Shown here in pieces: positions 7,637 to 16,379 of a DNA stretch of 64,000 bases. The stretch comes from Micromonospora marina (GTDB taxonomy: Bacteria; Actinomycetota; Actinomycetes; Mycobacteriales; Micromonosporaceae). The translations under genes were made by a program, and so were the position numbers. A model generated the notes under the pieces. That model did no database searches. It saw only the letters and a list, made by a program, of their open reading frames with translations, and was not told the DNA's origin. Positions within the stretch are counted from its first letter, which is position 1; every line of letters starts with the position of its first letter. Location of the stretch: positions 358,501-422,500 of the forward strand of contig NZ_FMCV01000003.1 of the NCBI RefSeq assembly GCF_900091565.1. The letters run 5' to 3'.

Positions 7637-8152
7637 TTATAGCTGATCTTCGCTCGATTCGGTGCCCGCCGGGCCGCTCGCGTCGCCGGTCAGGCGCTTG
7701 ACCAGGCGTACGCAGGTGCCCGACGGTGTGCCGACGATGGTGGCCTCGTCCATCACCCGTGCCATGATCAGTCGCCCGCGCCCCCGGTCGCCGCTGTCGT
7801 CGCCGTCGGCCGCGCGCCAGCCGCCGTGGTCACGTACCTCGATCTCCAGCCGGTCGCCGCGCAGCTCGGCACGCAGGGTGGTGATGCCCTCGCGGGCGAA
7901 GCGGTAGCCGTGCTCGATGGCGTTGGCGCACGCCTCACCGGTGGCGATGAGGACGGTGTCGACATCCCACTCGCTCACGCCCCGGGCGTGCAGCCAGCCG
8001 CGCAGCCGCTCCCGGGTGTCGGCGAGCCGGGCCGGGTCGGCCGGCAGGTCGATGGCGAGGACCGGGCCGACGTCGCCGGATGTCCCACCCGTCACGTCCG
8101 GCCCTCCGTCCCGTGCCCGTCCCCGGACCTGGGCGCCCACTCGCGCTGTCAC
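7637..8152 (-). CDS. RsbW-like anti-sigma factor / ATP-binding protein
   Basis: A 171-residue GHKL-fold protein. The N-box is VLIATGEACANAIEHGY (Glu and Asn for Mg-ATP) and the G1 region is IEVRDHGGWR, with a degraded G2 loop (GDRGRGRLIMARVMD), as in HATPase_c_2 anti-sigma kinases of the RsbW/SpoIIAB class. Such proteins sequester a sigma factor or phosphorylate an STAS anti-anti-sigma partner; no partner gene lies next to it. The start used is the GTG at 8152, and a second GTG about 19 codons in is an alternative because the first 25 residues are low complexity. Probably co-transcribed with the HD gene. Confidence 0.8.
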   Translation of the reverse strand: MTARVGAQVRGRARDGGPDVTGGTSGDVGPVLAIDLPADPARLADTRERLRGWLHARGVSEWDVDTVLIATGEACANAIEHGYRFAREGITTLRAELRGDRLEIEVRDHGGWRAADGDDSGDRGRGRLIMARVMDEATIVGTPSGTCVRLVKRLTGDASGPAGTESSEDQL

Positions 8153-8504
8153 CGCCCGGTTCTCACCCTGTTGTCCCCGGTGGCCGCCGTTTCATTCCGC
8201 CGGCGGCGGTGTCCGTCAAACATGATCATTGCGCATCGGGGGCGGCGTGTCAGCCGGCGGGCCGGTGACGGCGCCGGGCCGGCGTCCGCAAAGGGACGCC
8301 GGCCCGGTCGCCGGAGAGGGCTCCGGCGCAGGTCAGAGCGGCAACCGGCCGGCGCCCGCCCAGGCTTCCAACGACGAACAGGCCCACCGGGGTCGGCAGC
8401 GGCCGGGGGCCCGCAGCGTGGGCGTCCATCCGGCGTCGCCGCCGAGGTCGGGGGCGTGGGCGGCGTTGTACGCGGCGAGCAGGTCGACCGGCCGGGGCAG
8501 CCGG
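8153..8504. other. Gene-poor interval with terminator and possible gene remnant
   Basis: This 352-nt stretch separates the RsbW-like gene from the CIS operon. It contains one strong hairpin (8275-8306). On the minus strand, immediately after the stop of the last CIS gene (8505) and down to about 8333, one frame reads RPVDLLAAYNAAHAPDLGG and another then reads GLFVVGSLGGRRPVAAL before stops. This looks like the tail of a frameshifted gene, but no start is present and the family is not recognisable. Confidence 0.35.
8275..8306 (-). terminator. Hairpin terminator ending the CIS operon
   Basis: A perfect 13-bp stem (GGGCCGGCGTCC core at 8276-8287, complement at 8294-8305, plus one flanking C-G pair) with a 6-nt loop. 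It lies downstream of the leftward CIS operon and upstream of the next leftward gene. Confidence 0.7.
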
Positions 8505-9269
8505 TCACCTGACCGTACGGCCGGACGTGGTGGCTGTGGTCCGGATCGCCTTGACGATCGCCGGGATCGACCCGATCAGCAGCACCAGCGCCCAGATCAG
8601 CGCCACCACGGCGAACACCACGGCGCCCAGGTCGTCGAGGATGCTGACCAGGATCACCGGCACCAGGCCGTGCAGGAACTGCAGCGCCACCGTGCACAGC
8701 AACGTGGTCAGCGCCAGCGCGACGAGGCCCTTGTTGCGCAGGAACCGGGGCTGGGCGGCGAGCAGCAGCCCGGCCCAGACCAGTTTGAGCAGCAGCACCA
8801 GCCCGAGCAGCACCGCCGCGTCGCCGACCGGGAAGAACCCCCACACCGCGAGGTACGCCAGCGTGCCGAACGGCGGCGCCAGGAACAGCGACACCATCAC
8901 CGTCAGCTCGACGAACGCGACGATCAGCAGGACCAGCGACACCAGCAGCAGCACGATCGAGAAGACCAGCGTGGCCACGCCCTGCACCCGGCCCTGCACC
9001 CGGTCCGGCAGCACCAGGCTCAGGCAGAACAGCCCGGTGGTCCAGAGCGCCACCACGTCGATCAACGCCAGGTGTCCGATGCCCCGCCCGGCCGGTTCGG
9101 ACACCGCGCCGACGTCGCCCAGTTCGACGCCGAGCCGACCGGCGTTGTCGCGGAGCGCGCCGCTCGCGTCCCCGCCGCCGGTCAGCGCCGCCGCGCCCAG
9201 TTCCACGCCGACCACGAGCGCCACCGCGAGCAGGGCCAGCAGCAGGAACGGTTTGCGCAAGTCACCCAT
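8505..9269 (-). CDS. Polytopic membrane protein, last gene of the CIS operon
   Basis: A 254-residue protein with an N-terminal hydrophobic anchor (FLLLALLAVALVVGVELGAA), a polar stretch of about 40 residues, then five or six further membrane helices (for example FSIVLLLVSLVLLIVAFVEL). I do not recognise a family. It follows the previous gene by 18 nt and shares its strand, so it is probably expressed with the injection-system genes. It could form a membrane platform or exit route, but nothing in the sequence shows that. Confidence 0.7.
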   Translation of the reverse strand: MGDLRKPFLLLALLAVALVVGVELGAAALTGGGDASGALRDNAGRLGVELGDVGAVSEPAGRGIGHLALIDVVALWTTGLFCLSLVLPDRVQGRVQGVATLVFSIVLLLVSLVLLIVAFVELTVMVSLFLAPPFGTLAYLAVWGFFPVGDAAVLLGLVLLLKLVWAGLLLAAQPRFLRNKGLVALALTTLLCTVALQFLHGLVPVILVSILDDLGAVVFAVVALIWALVLLIGSIPAIVKAIRTTATTSGRTVR

Positions 9270-9287
9270 TCCGCGCCTCCGCCCCGG

Positions 9288-9764
9288 TCAGGAGCGGGCC
9301 AGCGTGACCGAACATCCGCCACCTCCCGGACAGCGCAGGAGCACCTCGGTCACCCGGTCCACCGCCACCTTCGCCACCGCCGGGCCGTCCGCGCCGGGCG
9401 CGACCTCGTCGGTGACTGTGACGTCCGCGTCGCCGGGGGCGCGGGCGGTCACCTCGAACGGCGTCGTACCGCGCAGCACGAGCGTGCGCAGCGCGCCCGG
9501 GTCGGCCACCCGCAGCCGGCACGCGGTGCCGAAGGCCAGCGTCACCCCGTCGGCGGTGGCGGCGGGCTCGGCGGCCGGGGGCAGGCACGTCACGGCCACC
9601 GTCGCCGGGTCCACCGTCCCGGTCCCGCGCCCGAGCCGGGCCAGCGCGCCCAGCTCGGCCGCCGGGTCGCCGCTGTCGTCGCGCCGCCCGGCCACCGCCA
9701 CCACGTACAGCCCCACCAGCAGCACGGCCACCGCCACCAGCAGCACCTTCTGCCTGGTACTCAT
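9288..9764 (-). CDS. Membrane-anchored hypothetical protein of the CIS operon
   Basis: A 158-residue protein with one N-terminal membrane anchor (VLLVAVAVLLVGLYVVAV) and an exported or periplasm-like domain. That domain has three cysteines (TCLPPA, GTACRL, RCPGGGGC) that could form disulfides, and a beta-rich pattern. No family is recognised. Its ATG overlaps the stop of the preceding gene (ATGA at 9761-9764), which ties it to the CIS operon. Confidence 0.75.
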   Translation of the reverse strand: MSTRQKVLLVAVAVLLVGLYVVAVAGRRDDSGDPAAELGALARLGRGTGTVDPATVAVTCLPPAAEPAATADGVTLAFGTACRLRVADPGALRTLVLRGTTPFEVTARAPGDADVTVTDEVAPGADGPAVAKVAVDRVTEVLLRCPGGGGCSVTLARS

Positions 9765-10681
9765 GGCCGGACCACGGGCGTGAGGCGGATCTGGTCCACC
9801 CCGGCGAAGTACCTGTCGGTGCCCTGCGTCTTGCTCACCGCCACGAGCGTCAGCCTGTGCGGTCCGCGGGTCAGCTCCACGGTGCCCACATCCACCTCGT
9901 CGGTGCGGACCACAGTCGGGCTGAACCCGAAGAACGTGTCGCCGACCTGCCGGCCGTCGACCAGCCAGATCGTGTTCGCGTAGTCGAACGACGTGGTGCG
10001 CACGGTGGAGAACCGCCAGGTGCCGTCGGACGGCACGTCCACCTGCACCGTCACCCGGTCGCCGACGCCCCGGCCCAGGAAGAACAGTTGCGCGTCGCCG
10101 GACCACACCACGTCGCAGCAGTTCTCCTGCGCCACCACCTGCGCCTTCGCGCCGGTGGTGGACTGCACCGCCGCGCCGGAGACGAGCGTCTCCGCCTCCA
10201 CCGTCACCGCGTCTGCGCGCGGCGGGGGCGGGGTGTCCGGTCCGCGGGTCACCAGCCAGGCCACCACCCCGGCCACGACCAGCACCAGCGCCGCGGCAGC
10301 GGCGATCCACGGCCACGGCGCGCGCTTCGGGGGTACGACGGCCCGCACGTCGTACGTGACCCGGCCGCTGGACCGGGAACTCTCCTCCGGCGCGGTGTTC
10401 GCCGAGTACGCGAACCCGGTCATGTCGTAGCGCCGGGGCGGCGTGCCGGGCGGCACCGCGAGCCGGACCAGGAACGACACCGACCCCTGCCCGGGCACCA
10501 CCCGCTGCGGCTCGGCCACCGTGAACCAGGCCCGCTGGCTGCCCTCGCCGGGTGCCACGTCGAAGACGACTGTGTCCGGCGCGGTGCCCGGGTTCGACAC
10601 GGTGAACGTCAGCTCGCCGGCGTTGCGGGCGTCCAGTGTGAACTGCTCGGCGGCGGCGACGACTGTCCATTCGGTGGTCAT
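9761..10681 (-). CDS. Single-pass membrane protein with CBM-like C-terminal domain (CIS operon)
   Basis: A 306-residue protein in three parts. Residues 1-110 are Ig-like, of the kind seen in bacterial surface proteins (ELTFTVSNPGTAPDTV, SFLVRLAVPPGT). One transmembrane helix lies near residues 118-142 (WIAAAAALVLVVAGVVAWLV). The C-terminal part of about 150 residues resembles family 6/35-type carbohydrate-binding modules (GDRVTVQVDVPSDGTW, DYANTIWLVDG, YFAGVDQIRL). There is no signal peptide, so the N-terminal part is probably cytosolic and the CBM-like part external. It overlaps its upstream neighbour by 4 nt (ATGA). It could attach the injection particle to the membrane or envelope, comparable in concept to Streptomyces CisA, but no homology is claimed. 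Confidence 0.7.
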   Translation of the reverse strand: MTTEWTVVAAAEQFTLDARNAGELTFTVSNPGTAPDTVVFDVAPGEGSQRAWFTVAEPQRVVPGQGSVSFLVRLAVPPGTPPRRYDMTGFAYSANTAPEESSRSSGRVTYDVRAVVPPKRAPWPWIAAAAALVLVVAGVVAWLVTRGPDTPPPPRADAVTVEAETLVSGAAVQSTTGAKAQVVAQENCCDVVWSGDAQLFFLGRGVGDRVTVQVDVPSDGTWRFSTVRTTSFDYANTIWLVDGRQVGDTFFGFSPTVVRTDEVDVGTVELTRGPHRLTLVAVSKTQGTDRYFAGVDQIRLTPVVRP

Positions 10682-11385
10682 GACGGCTCCTCGGGCGGAT
10701 CGTGGGGCAGGGGTGCGGGAACGTGGGCCCGACCGACCGCGCGGACCGTCGCCACCCCGGCGGCGGGTTCGGCGGCGTCCGGCCCGGCCGGCGCGGCATC
10801 GGAGGGCGGGCGCGGGAGGGCCGGAACCGGATCGGCCGGAACCGGATCGGCCGGTTCCGTGCCGGCCGGTTCCGTAGCGGCCGGAGATGCGACGACCTCG
10901 ACGGTGACCGCCGCCGGTTTCTCCGCCTCGACGATGCGGGTGACCAGCGCGAGCCGGTCGGCGGCGGCCGGCGGCACCCGCACCACCAGGTGGAACGGCC
11001 GCTCGGGTGGCTCGTCCAGCACGAACCCGGTCACGCCGGTGGCCAGCTCCAGCGCGGTCCGCATGCCGTACGGGGTGCCGCGCCACCGGGCCAGCAGTGC
11101 GCCGTGCGCCACCAGGTCGCGCAGTCGGCCCACCGGCAACGGCAGCGGCGCGTCGGCGCGGGGCGCGGCGACCACGTGGTCCATCGCCACCCAGCGGGTC
11201 AGGTAGGCGACGAACCCGTCCGGCGTCCGGTACGGCCCGAACAACGCGTCGACGTCGGCGAGCACCGCCTCGTCCGGGGCGTGCAGCGCCTCCATCACGT
11301 CCAGCAGCGCGCCCAGCACGCTGCCCGGGCCGGCGGCCCGCTGGTACGCGGCCGGCAGCAGCCGCTCAATCGCCGCTCGGCGCAT
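10678..11385 (-). CDS. Phage tail protein I-like baseplate wedge protein (CIS)
   Basis: A 235-residue protein. The first 170 residues match the gpI-type tail protein found in actinomycete tail-like clusters: an N-terminal LLPAAYQRAAGPGSVLGALL, the pattern DALFGPYRTPDGFVAYLTRWV, then RWRGTPYGMRTALELATGV. The last 60 residues are a Pro/Ala/Glu-rich tail encoded by a short tandem repeat (10810-10880). Its start lies 20 nt inside the gpJ gene end, and its stop overlaps the next gene. Expected to form the inner baseplate wedge together with gpJ. Confidence 0.85.
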   Translation of the reverse strand: MRRAAIERLLPAAYQRAAGPGSVLGALLDVMEALHAPDEAVLADVDALFGPYRTPDGFVAYLTRWVAMDHVVAAPRADAPLPLPVGRLRDLVAHGALLARWRGTPYGMRTALELATGVTGFVLDEPPERPFHLVVRVPPAAADRLALVTRIVEAEKPAAVTVEVVASPAATEPAGTEPADPVPADPVPALPRPPSDAAPAGPDAAEPAAGVATVRAVGRAHVPAPLPHDPPEEPS

Positions 11386-13987
11386 CCTGCCGCACCACCT
11401 CGATGTCGTGCTCGCCGGAGCAGAGCAGCCACGTGCCGGGAACGGTGACCACGTCGGCGGTGGCCTGGTTGGCGCTCGCCGTCCAGTCCTCGCCGTCGCC
11501 GCTGCGGAACACGCCGCGCTCACCGCCGGCCAGCACCAGCCGCCCGGCACCGGACGTGCCGGTGGGCGCGGTGGCGGCGATGGCGTCGACCGGGACGAAC
11601 CGAGTCCGGTCCCGCAGCGGCAGGCCGCAGTTGACCATCACCGGAGACCACTGCGGCTGCCCGGCGAGCGGGTCGAGGCGGACCACGCCGCCGCTCTGCG
11701 TCGCCGCCAGCGCGAGCGGACCGCTGAACGCCAGATCCCGGCAGGTGCCGCCGATCCAGCCGGCCGCCATCGACTGCCACTTCACGTCCGACTCGAACAG
11801 CCGGGTGCGGTGGCAGCCCTGGCCGGGCTTCTTCGGGTCCGGCTCGCCCGCGCCGCACCACAGCAGCGTCGCCGGGCCGTCGTACTGCACGGCGAGCACC
11901 CGGTTGTCCACGTTGGCGAGACCGGCGTGGGCGAACGTGCCCGGACGTCCGGCCGCGACGGACAGATAGACCCCGAATCCGGCCTGCGCGGCCACCGCCA
12001 CGCCCGGTGCGCCGCGCTCGGAGACGAACGCGCGCACCGCGTAGAAGCCCCGGTCCGCGTCGGCCGGGTCGACCAGGATCTGCAACGGCACCGCGCCCGG
12101 CAGCAGCGGCACCTCGTACAGGCCGGTGTCGGTGGCCAGCAGCAGCGCGCCGGTGCCGTCCCGGTCGATCCAGGCCAGATCGCGGACGCCGGAGTCGAGG
12201 TCGGTCAGCAGCGTCCACGTCTCGCCCAGGTCGGTGCTCAGCCGGACCCGGGAGCCACCGGCGTCGCGGGTGGTCACCACCGCCACCGAGCCGGCCCGGG
12301 GGACCACGCCGGGGCGTACCGGGGCGGGCGCGGGCACCACCCGCACCACCGTCTCGTCGTCGAACCGGCCGGCCGGTTCCCAGCCCGCACCGGCGTTGGT
12401 GGAGCGGAACAGCACCGGGCCGCCGCCCGCGTACCAGGTGCCGGCCTGGTACTGGTCCACCGCCACGGTGCGCACCCGCGCGTCGGGCGCCTCGTCGACC
12501 ACGAACCGCACCGACTCGACGTAGCGCACGCCCGGCTCGGCGTGCTCCAGCATCCGGTACACGTTGGAGGCGCGCAGCGGCTCACCGAACGCCCAGCCGG
12601 CCGGGTTCAGCGGCGTCGGCAGCGGGCTGAGCGTCTGGTGCAGCCGGTCGTGGATGCGGCGGCGCACCGCCTCCACGTCCTCCTCGCGGCGCACCACCAC
12701 CCGCGCCCGGATGGACACCGCCTTGTACCGGGCCCAGCCCGCCCGCACCGCCGTACCCAGGGCGCGACGGTGCTCCAGGTCGGCCTCGACCCGGCGGCGG
12801 GCCTCCTCCACCTCGTGCTCCCGCAGCACCGCTACCGGCAGCCGCCCACCGGGGCGGGCCGCCTCCGGCACGTACGGCACCAGCACCACCTCGACCTCGC
12901 CGGGCCGGGCGAAGCTGTAGACGGCGGCCCGGGTGAACGCCCGCGCCCGCGCCACCGCCCCGGAGCCGGTGGCCAGGATCTCGAAGTCCCGGGCGGTCAC
13001 CGCGCGTTGCTGGGCGAAGAACTCGTACGGCCCGCGCGCCAGCACCGACTCCAGCGACTCCAGATCCCGGCCGCCGGTGGCCGGGTCCGGGTTGTCCACC
13101 GTCACCCCGGGCAGCGGGTCGCGCAGGCTGGTCAGCACACCCGCCGCGACGTTGCCGGCGGGCCCGCCGCCGCAGCGGTACCAGAGCCGCACCTGCCGCC
13201 CGGCCGGTGGCACCGCCGCCACAGTGGTCGCCCCGGCCGCCCCCTCGACGGCCGGCGCCCCCACGTCCGGGCGCAGGTCCAGCGCCGGGGCGAACGTGAC
13301 CACCCCGGAGGCCCGGTCCACCAGGTAGACCTTCGCCTGCGGGCCGACCCCGGCGAAGCTGACCACCGGACGCCAGATCTCGTACGTGCGCCCCTCGTGC
13401 TCCCGGGCCGCCGCGCCCAGCTCCACCGACCCGGCCGGCACCTCCACCCCCAGCAGCAGGTCCAGCGCCTCGGTGGTCCGGGTCAGCGGCGCGCGGGCGG
13501 CCCGGAACACCTGGCCGGGCTGCCCGGTTCCGGTGCCCAGCAGCTCCGCCTCGACCGGTTCGCAGTGGTGCACGCGTACCGTCGTCGTGGTCTCCCCGGC
13601 GGGCAGCACCGCCGGTTCGGTGGTCACGAAGACGACCGGCCGGGGGTCGGCGCCGCGCGCCGCGGCGACGCGGGTGCCGGCCGGCACCCGCACCGGGCCC
13701 CGGTCCGGGCCGGTGCGGGTCAGCCGCACGTCCGCCCAGGCCGCCGCCGGTGGGTGCCGGGTGACGCCGAGCAGGTTCAGGAACGCCACGTACGCCTTCT
13801 CCGGCAACTGGTTCAGCCGGTAGATCATCACCTCGGTCAGATAGGCGAACGCCTCCACCAGCGCCATGCCCGGGTCGTGCGCGGACAGGTCGGTCCAGTC
13901 CGGGCAGGACCGGGCGATCCGATCCCGCGCCTCGGTGACCAGGTCGAGGAAGGCGCGGTCGTCCAGGTGCGGCACCGGCAGCGTCAT
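11366..13987 (-). CDS. gpJ-like baseplate assembly protein fused to a BNR-type beta-propeller (CIS)
   Basis: An 873-residue protein. Residues 1-500 are the large actinomycete baseplate J-type protein (CPDWTDLSAHDPGMALVEAFAYL near the start, ARDFEILATGSGAVARA in the J core). From about residue 510 a separate region carries BNR/Asp-box-like repeats: FRSTNAGAGWEP, LSTDLGETWTLL, FRSGDGEDWTAS, and strands such as LLLATDTGLYEVPL, suggesting a beta-propeller. Typical phage gpJ is about 300 residues. The propeller would be displayed at the baseplate and could bind glycans or another target (inference). Start ATG 13987; it overlaps gp25 upstream by 4 nt. Confidence 0.87.
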   Translation of the reverse strand: MTLPVPHLDDRAFLDLVTEARDRIARSCPDWTDLSAHDPGMALVEAFAYLTEVMIYRLNQLPEKAYVAFLNLLGVTRHPPAAAWADVRLTRTGPDRGPVRVPAGTRVAAARGADPRPVVFVTTEPAVLPAGETTTTVRVHHCEPVEAELLGTGTGQPGQVFRAARAPLTRTTEALDLLLGVEVPAGSVELGAAAREHEGRTYEIWRPVVSFAGVGPQAKVYLVDRASGVVTFAPALDLRPDVGAPAVEGAAGATTVAAVPPAGRQVRLWYRCGGGPAGNVAAGVLTSLRDPLPGVTVDNPDPATGGRDLESLESVLARGPYEFFAQQRAVTARDFEILATGSGAVARARAFTRAAVYSFARPGEVEVVLVPYVPEAARPGGRLPVAVLREHEVEEARRRVEADLEHRRALGTAVRAGWARYKAVSIRARVVVRREEDVEAVRRRIHDRLHQTLSPLPTPLNPAGWAFGEPLRASNVYRMLEHAEPGVRYVESVRFVVDEAPDARVRTVAVDQYQAGTWYAGGGPVLFRSTNAGAGWEPAGRFDDETVVRVVPAPAPVRPGVVPRAGSVAVVTTRDAGGSRVRLSTDLGETWTLLTDLDSGVRDLAWIDRDGTGALLLATDTGLYEVPLLPGAVPLQILVDPADADRGFYAVRAFVSERGAPGVAVAAQAGFGVYLSVAAGRPGTFAHAGLANVDNRVLAVQYDGPATLLWCGAGEPDPKKPGQGCHRTRLFESDVKWQSMAAGWIGGTCRDLAFSGPLALAATQSGGVVRLDPLAGQPQWSPVMVNCGLPLRDRTRFVPVDAIAATAPTGTSGAGRLVLAGGERGVFRSGDGEDWTASANQATADVVTVPGTWLLCSGEHDIEVVRQDAPSGD

Positions 13988-14424
13988 GACGTGCCCTCCT
14001 CGTCTGCGGTCTCCTCGTCGGCCGGGAGCAGGTCGACGGAGAACACCAGGTGGCCGGGGGAGAGGCTGGCCCGGACCCGGTAGTCCAGCCGGATCACCAG
14101 GCGCCACGGGTCGTCCGGGTCTCCGCCGGCGTCCACGTCCAGCACCTCCACCCGGGGCTCCCAGCGGCGGATCGCCTGCCGCACGTAGTGGATCGCCAGC
14201 CCGGCGGTGGTGTCGTCGTTGGGCGCGAACACCAGCCGGTGCAGCCGCGACCCGTAGCCGGGACGCATCAGCCGCTCCCCGGGCGTGGTGGACAGCAGCA
14301 GGTACAGCGCCTGGCGTACCGTCTCGTCGCCGTCGGTCATGGCGAGCCCGCCGGTGGCGGTGAGCGCGAGACCACCGGCGCGGCCGGCGTCGAAGCCGGC
14401 GCCGACGAAGCGGAAGGCCCTCAT
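13984..14424 (-). CDS. gp25/gpW-like baseplate wedge protein (CIS)
   Basis: A 146-residue protein of the gp25 lysozyme-like wedge family. The core EETVRQALYLLL-like segment (DETVRQALYLLLSTTPGERL) is followed by MRPGYGSRLHRLVFAPND, the hallmark MRP.(F/Y)G..L region. The C-terminal part has WRLVIRLDYRV. It is a structural wedge component despite the historical lysozyme name. It overlaps both neighbours by 4 nt (ATGA at each end), so stoichiometric co-translation is likely. Confidence 0.9.
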   Translation of the reverse strand: MRAFRFVGAGFDAGRAGGLALTATGGLAMTDGDETVRQALYLLLSTTPGERLMRPGYGSRLHRLVFAPNDDTTAGLAIHYVRQAIRRWEPRVEVLDVDAGGDPDDPWRLVIRLDYRVRASLSPGHLVFSVDLLPADEETADEEGTS

Positions 14425-14759
14425 GCGTCCGCCCCCAGGAAGCCCTGCCGCACGTCGCGGACCTGGTGGTGCACGGTGCCCGGCGGGGTGCCGTCGGTGC
14501 GGCCGTCCAGGTGCGACAGCACCACCGGCTGCCGGTCCACCCGCACCCACGTGCTGTAACCCACAGTCACGGTCAGCGTGTGCAGGCACGGTTTGATCGT
14601 CGGGCCGTAGTTGGGGCAGGCGGTGATGTCGCGCCCCTCCGGGTCGGGCCGCACCAGCACCGGCACGTCCTGGACCGTCACCCACTGCTGGGACGGGCGG
14701 TTGCGCACCCGTCCGTCGTGCCCGCAGGTGATCAGCGAGTCGCGGTGGATCCAGCGCAT
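14421..14759 (-). CDS. PAAR-like spike-tip candidate (CIS)
   Basis: A 112-residue protein located directly after the VgrG-like gene, where a spike tip is expected. It begins with LITCGHDGRV and has further paired cysteines (DITACPN, IKPCLHT), then TVGYSTWVRVDRQPVVL and DGRTDGTPPG. Four Cys/His positions in a short beta-rich chain fit a metal-binding PAAR-like cone (compare DUF4280 proteins), although the canonical PAAR repeats are not obvious. Assignment rests on position plus this pattern. Confidence 0.6.
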   Translation of the reverse strand: MRWIHRDSLITCGHDGRVRNRPSQQWVTVQDVPVLVRPDPEGRDITACPNYGPTIKPCLHTLTVTVGYSTWVRVDRQPVVLSHLDGRTDGTPPGTVHHQVRDVRQGFLGADA

Positions 14760-16330
14760 CAGCCACCTCCGGCGGAACGGGCGAGCGTACGGGCCTGCGC
14801 GGCGGCGGTCTCCGCGTCCTCGGCCGCCGGGGCGTGCAGGAAGTCGACGGTGCGCCCGCGCACCACGACGGCCCGGCCGGGCGCGGAGAGCACCAGGTCA
14901 CCGGCGGCGTGCACGGTGGTCAGTTCGGGCCGCAGCTCGACGAAGCTGCCCGCGTCGGTGGCCAGCCGCAGCGCCCGCCCGTCGTCGTCGATCACGATCG
15001 ACTGCCCGGTGCCGGTCCGCATCGACCAGCGGCGCGACCGCCCGGAGACGATCCCCGCGTCGTACGGCTCGGCCGCACCGAACAGCGAACCGAGCACCAC
15101 GCCCGAGGCGGGCTCGCCGCCGGGCAGTGCCACCAGCACGGTGTCGTCCGGGTCGGGCAGCGCGACGATCCCCTTGCCCCGGCCCGCGCCCGGGCAGAGC
15201 ACCGCGAGCCAGCCGGCGTCCAGATCGCCGTACGCGGGCAGCGTCACCCGGGCCCGGCCGAGCCCGTCCGGGTCGTCGACGTCGGTGACGGTGCCGAGCG
15301 TGACTGTCGCCGCCGGGGGCGCGGCCGACGGCGGCGGGCCGGGCGGCGCGGTGCAGAACCGGGTCAGGTGCCCGTCCGCGTCCACCGTGTGCACCACCTC
15401 GGTGAGCACGTACACCCCGGCGACCGGCTCCGGGACACCGGCGAGCGCGATCCGCCGGCCCGGCCGCAGCGCCGGGTCGCCCTCGGCCGTGCCCTCGGCG
15501 GTGACCAGCGCCGCCACCCGGGCGTCCAGCCCGGCCTGGGCCAGCGCGGCCAGCTCGTCGCCGCTGCGGCCCGGCTGGTCCACAGCCGTGCGCACGCCGT
15601 CCGCGCCCACGTCGCCCGGGTCCGGGCGCAGCGGGATCCGCCGCCCGCTGCGCGCCTCGCCCGCCCGCTCGCCCAGCGGCTCGGCGCGCTGCGGATGCCA
15701 GCCGAGGACGGCGCACTGGGCACCCGCCCGGTCCAGGTTCTCGGTGACCCGCAGCGCGTGCACCGTCTCGCCGAGCGTCAACGGCAGCGGATCCCCGTAC
15801 CCGTCCAGCGTGAACAGCCGCAACCGGTCACCGTCGACGCCCAGGTGCAGCCCGGCCCGGCCGGCCACCTCGCACAGCAGTTCCAGGTCGGTGTGCCGGT
15901 GCTGGAGCAGCCGGTCCAGGCGCGGCCCGTCGTCCTCGGCCGTCACACCCAACCCCAGCCCGGCGCACAGCTCACCGGCCAGCTCGGCGGCCGTCACCGA
16001 CTCGAACACCCGCAGCTCCTGCCGCTTGCGCAGCCGGTGCAGCGGGTCGTACGCCCGGATCCGGGCCAGCGCTGAGCCGTCGCCGGCGTACTCCCGCTCG
16101 ACCGCTGTCACCTCGCCGGTGAACAGTGCCTCCGCCCGCCCGTCGAGCCGTACGCCGACCGTGGCGCCGGGGCGTACCGGTGGGTCGAGAGGGCCCGCGC
16201 CGGGCGCGGCGGCCAGCGTCAGCTCGCACTGCGCCGGCCGGTCGAGCCGGGCGGCGACGCGGATGCCGCGCAGCCGGGCCGGGTCGGCCAGCGGCCGTCC
16301 GTCCACTGTCACCAGCACGGCCCGGTTCAC
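14759..16330 (-). CDS. VgrG-like spike protein, gpD-gp5 type (CIS)
   Basis: A 523-residue protein. The N-terminal part (to about residue 330) is of the phage late-control gpD/gp27 hub type (RPGATVGVRLDGRAEALFTG, YDPLHRLRKRQELRVF). The C-terminal part has the gp5/VgrG OB-fold (LGTVTDVDDPDGLGRARVTL, WLAVLCPGAGRGKGIVALPD) and a repetitive beta-strand tail ending in an Ala-rich segment. No enzymatic effector domain is attached. The GTG at 16330 is chosen because GGGAGC precedes it; the longer frame upstream overlaps the adaptor gene. A 49-nt gap (16331-16379) separates it from the adaptor gene. Confidence 0.88.
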   Translation of the reverse strand: MNRAVLVTVDGRPLADPARLRGIRVAARLDRPAQCELTLAAAPGAGPLDPPVRPGATVGVRLDGRAEALFTGEVTAVEREYAGDGSALARIRAYDPLHRLRKRQELRVFESVTAAELAGELCAGLGLGVTAEDDGPRLDRLLQHRHTDLELLCEVAGRAGLHLGVDGDRLRLFTLDGYGDPLPLTLGETVHALRVTENLDRAGAQCAVLGWHPQRAEPLGERAGEARSGRRIPLRPDPGDVGADGVRTAVDQPGRSGDELAALAQAGLDARVAALVTAEGTAEGDPALRPGRRIALAGVPEPVAGVYVLTEVVHTVDADGHLTRFCTAPPGPPPSAAPPAATVTLGTVTDVDDPDGLGRARVTLPAYGDLDAGWLAVLCPGAGRGKGIVALPDPDDTVLVALPGGEPASGVVLGSLFGAAEPYDAGIVSGRSRRWSMRTGTGQSIVIDDDGRALRLATDAGSFVELRPELTTVHAAGDLVLSAPGRAVVVRGRTVDFLHAPAAEDAETAAAQARTLARSAGGG

Positions 16331-16379
16331 GGCGTGCTCCCGGCGGCCGCTCGCCGCCCCGGGCTGGTGGCGTGGTGGG

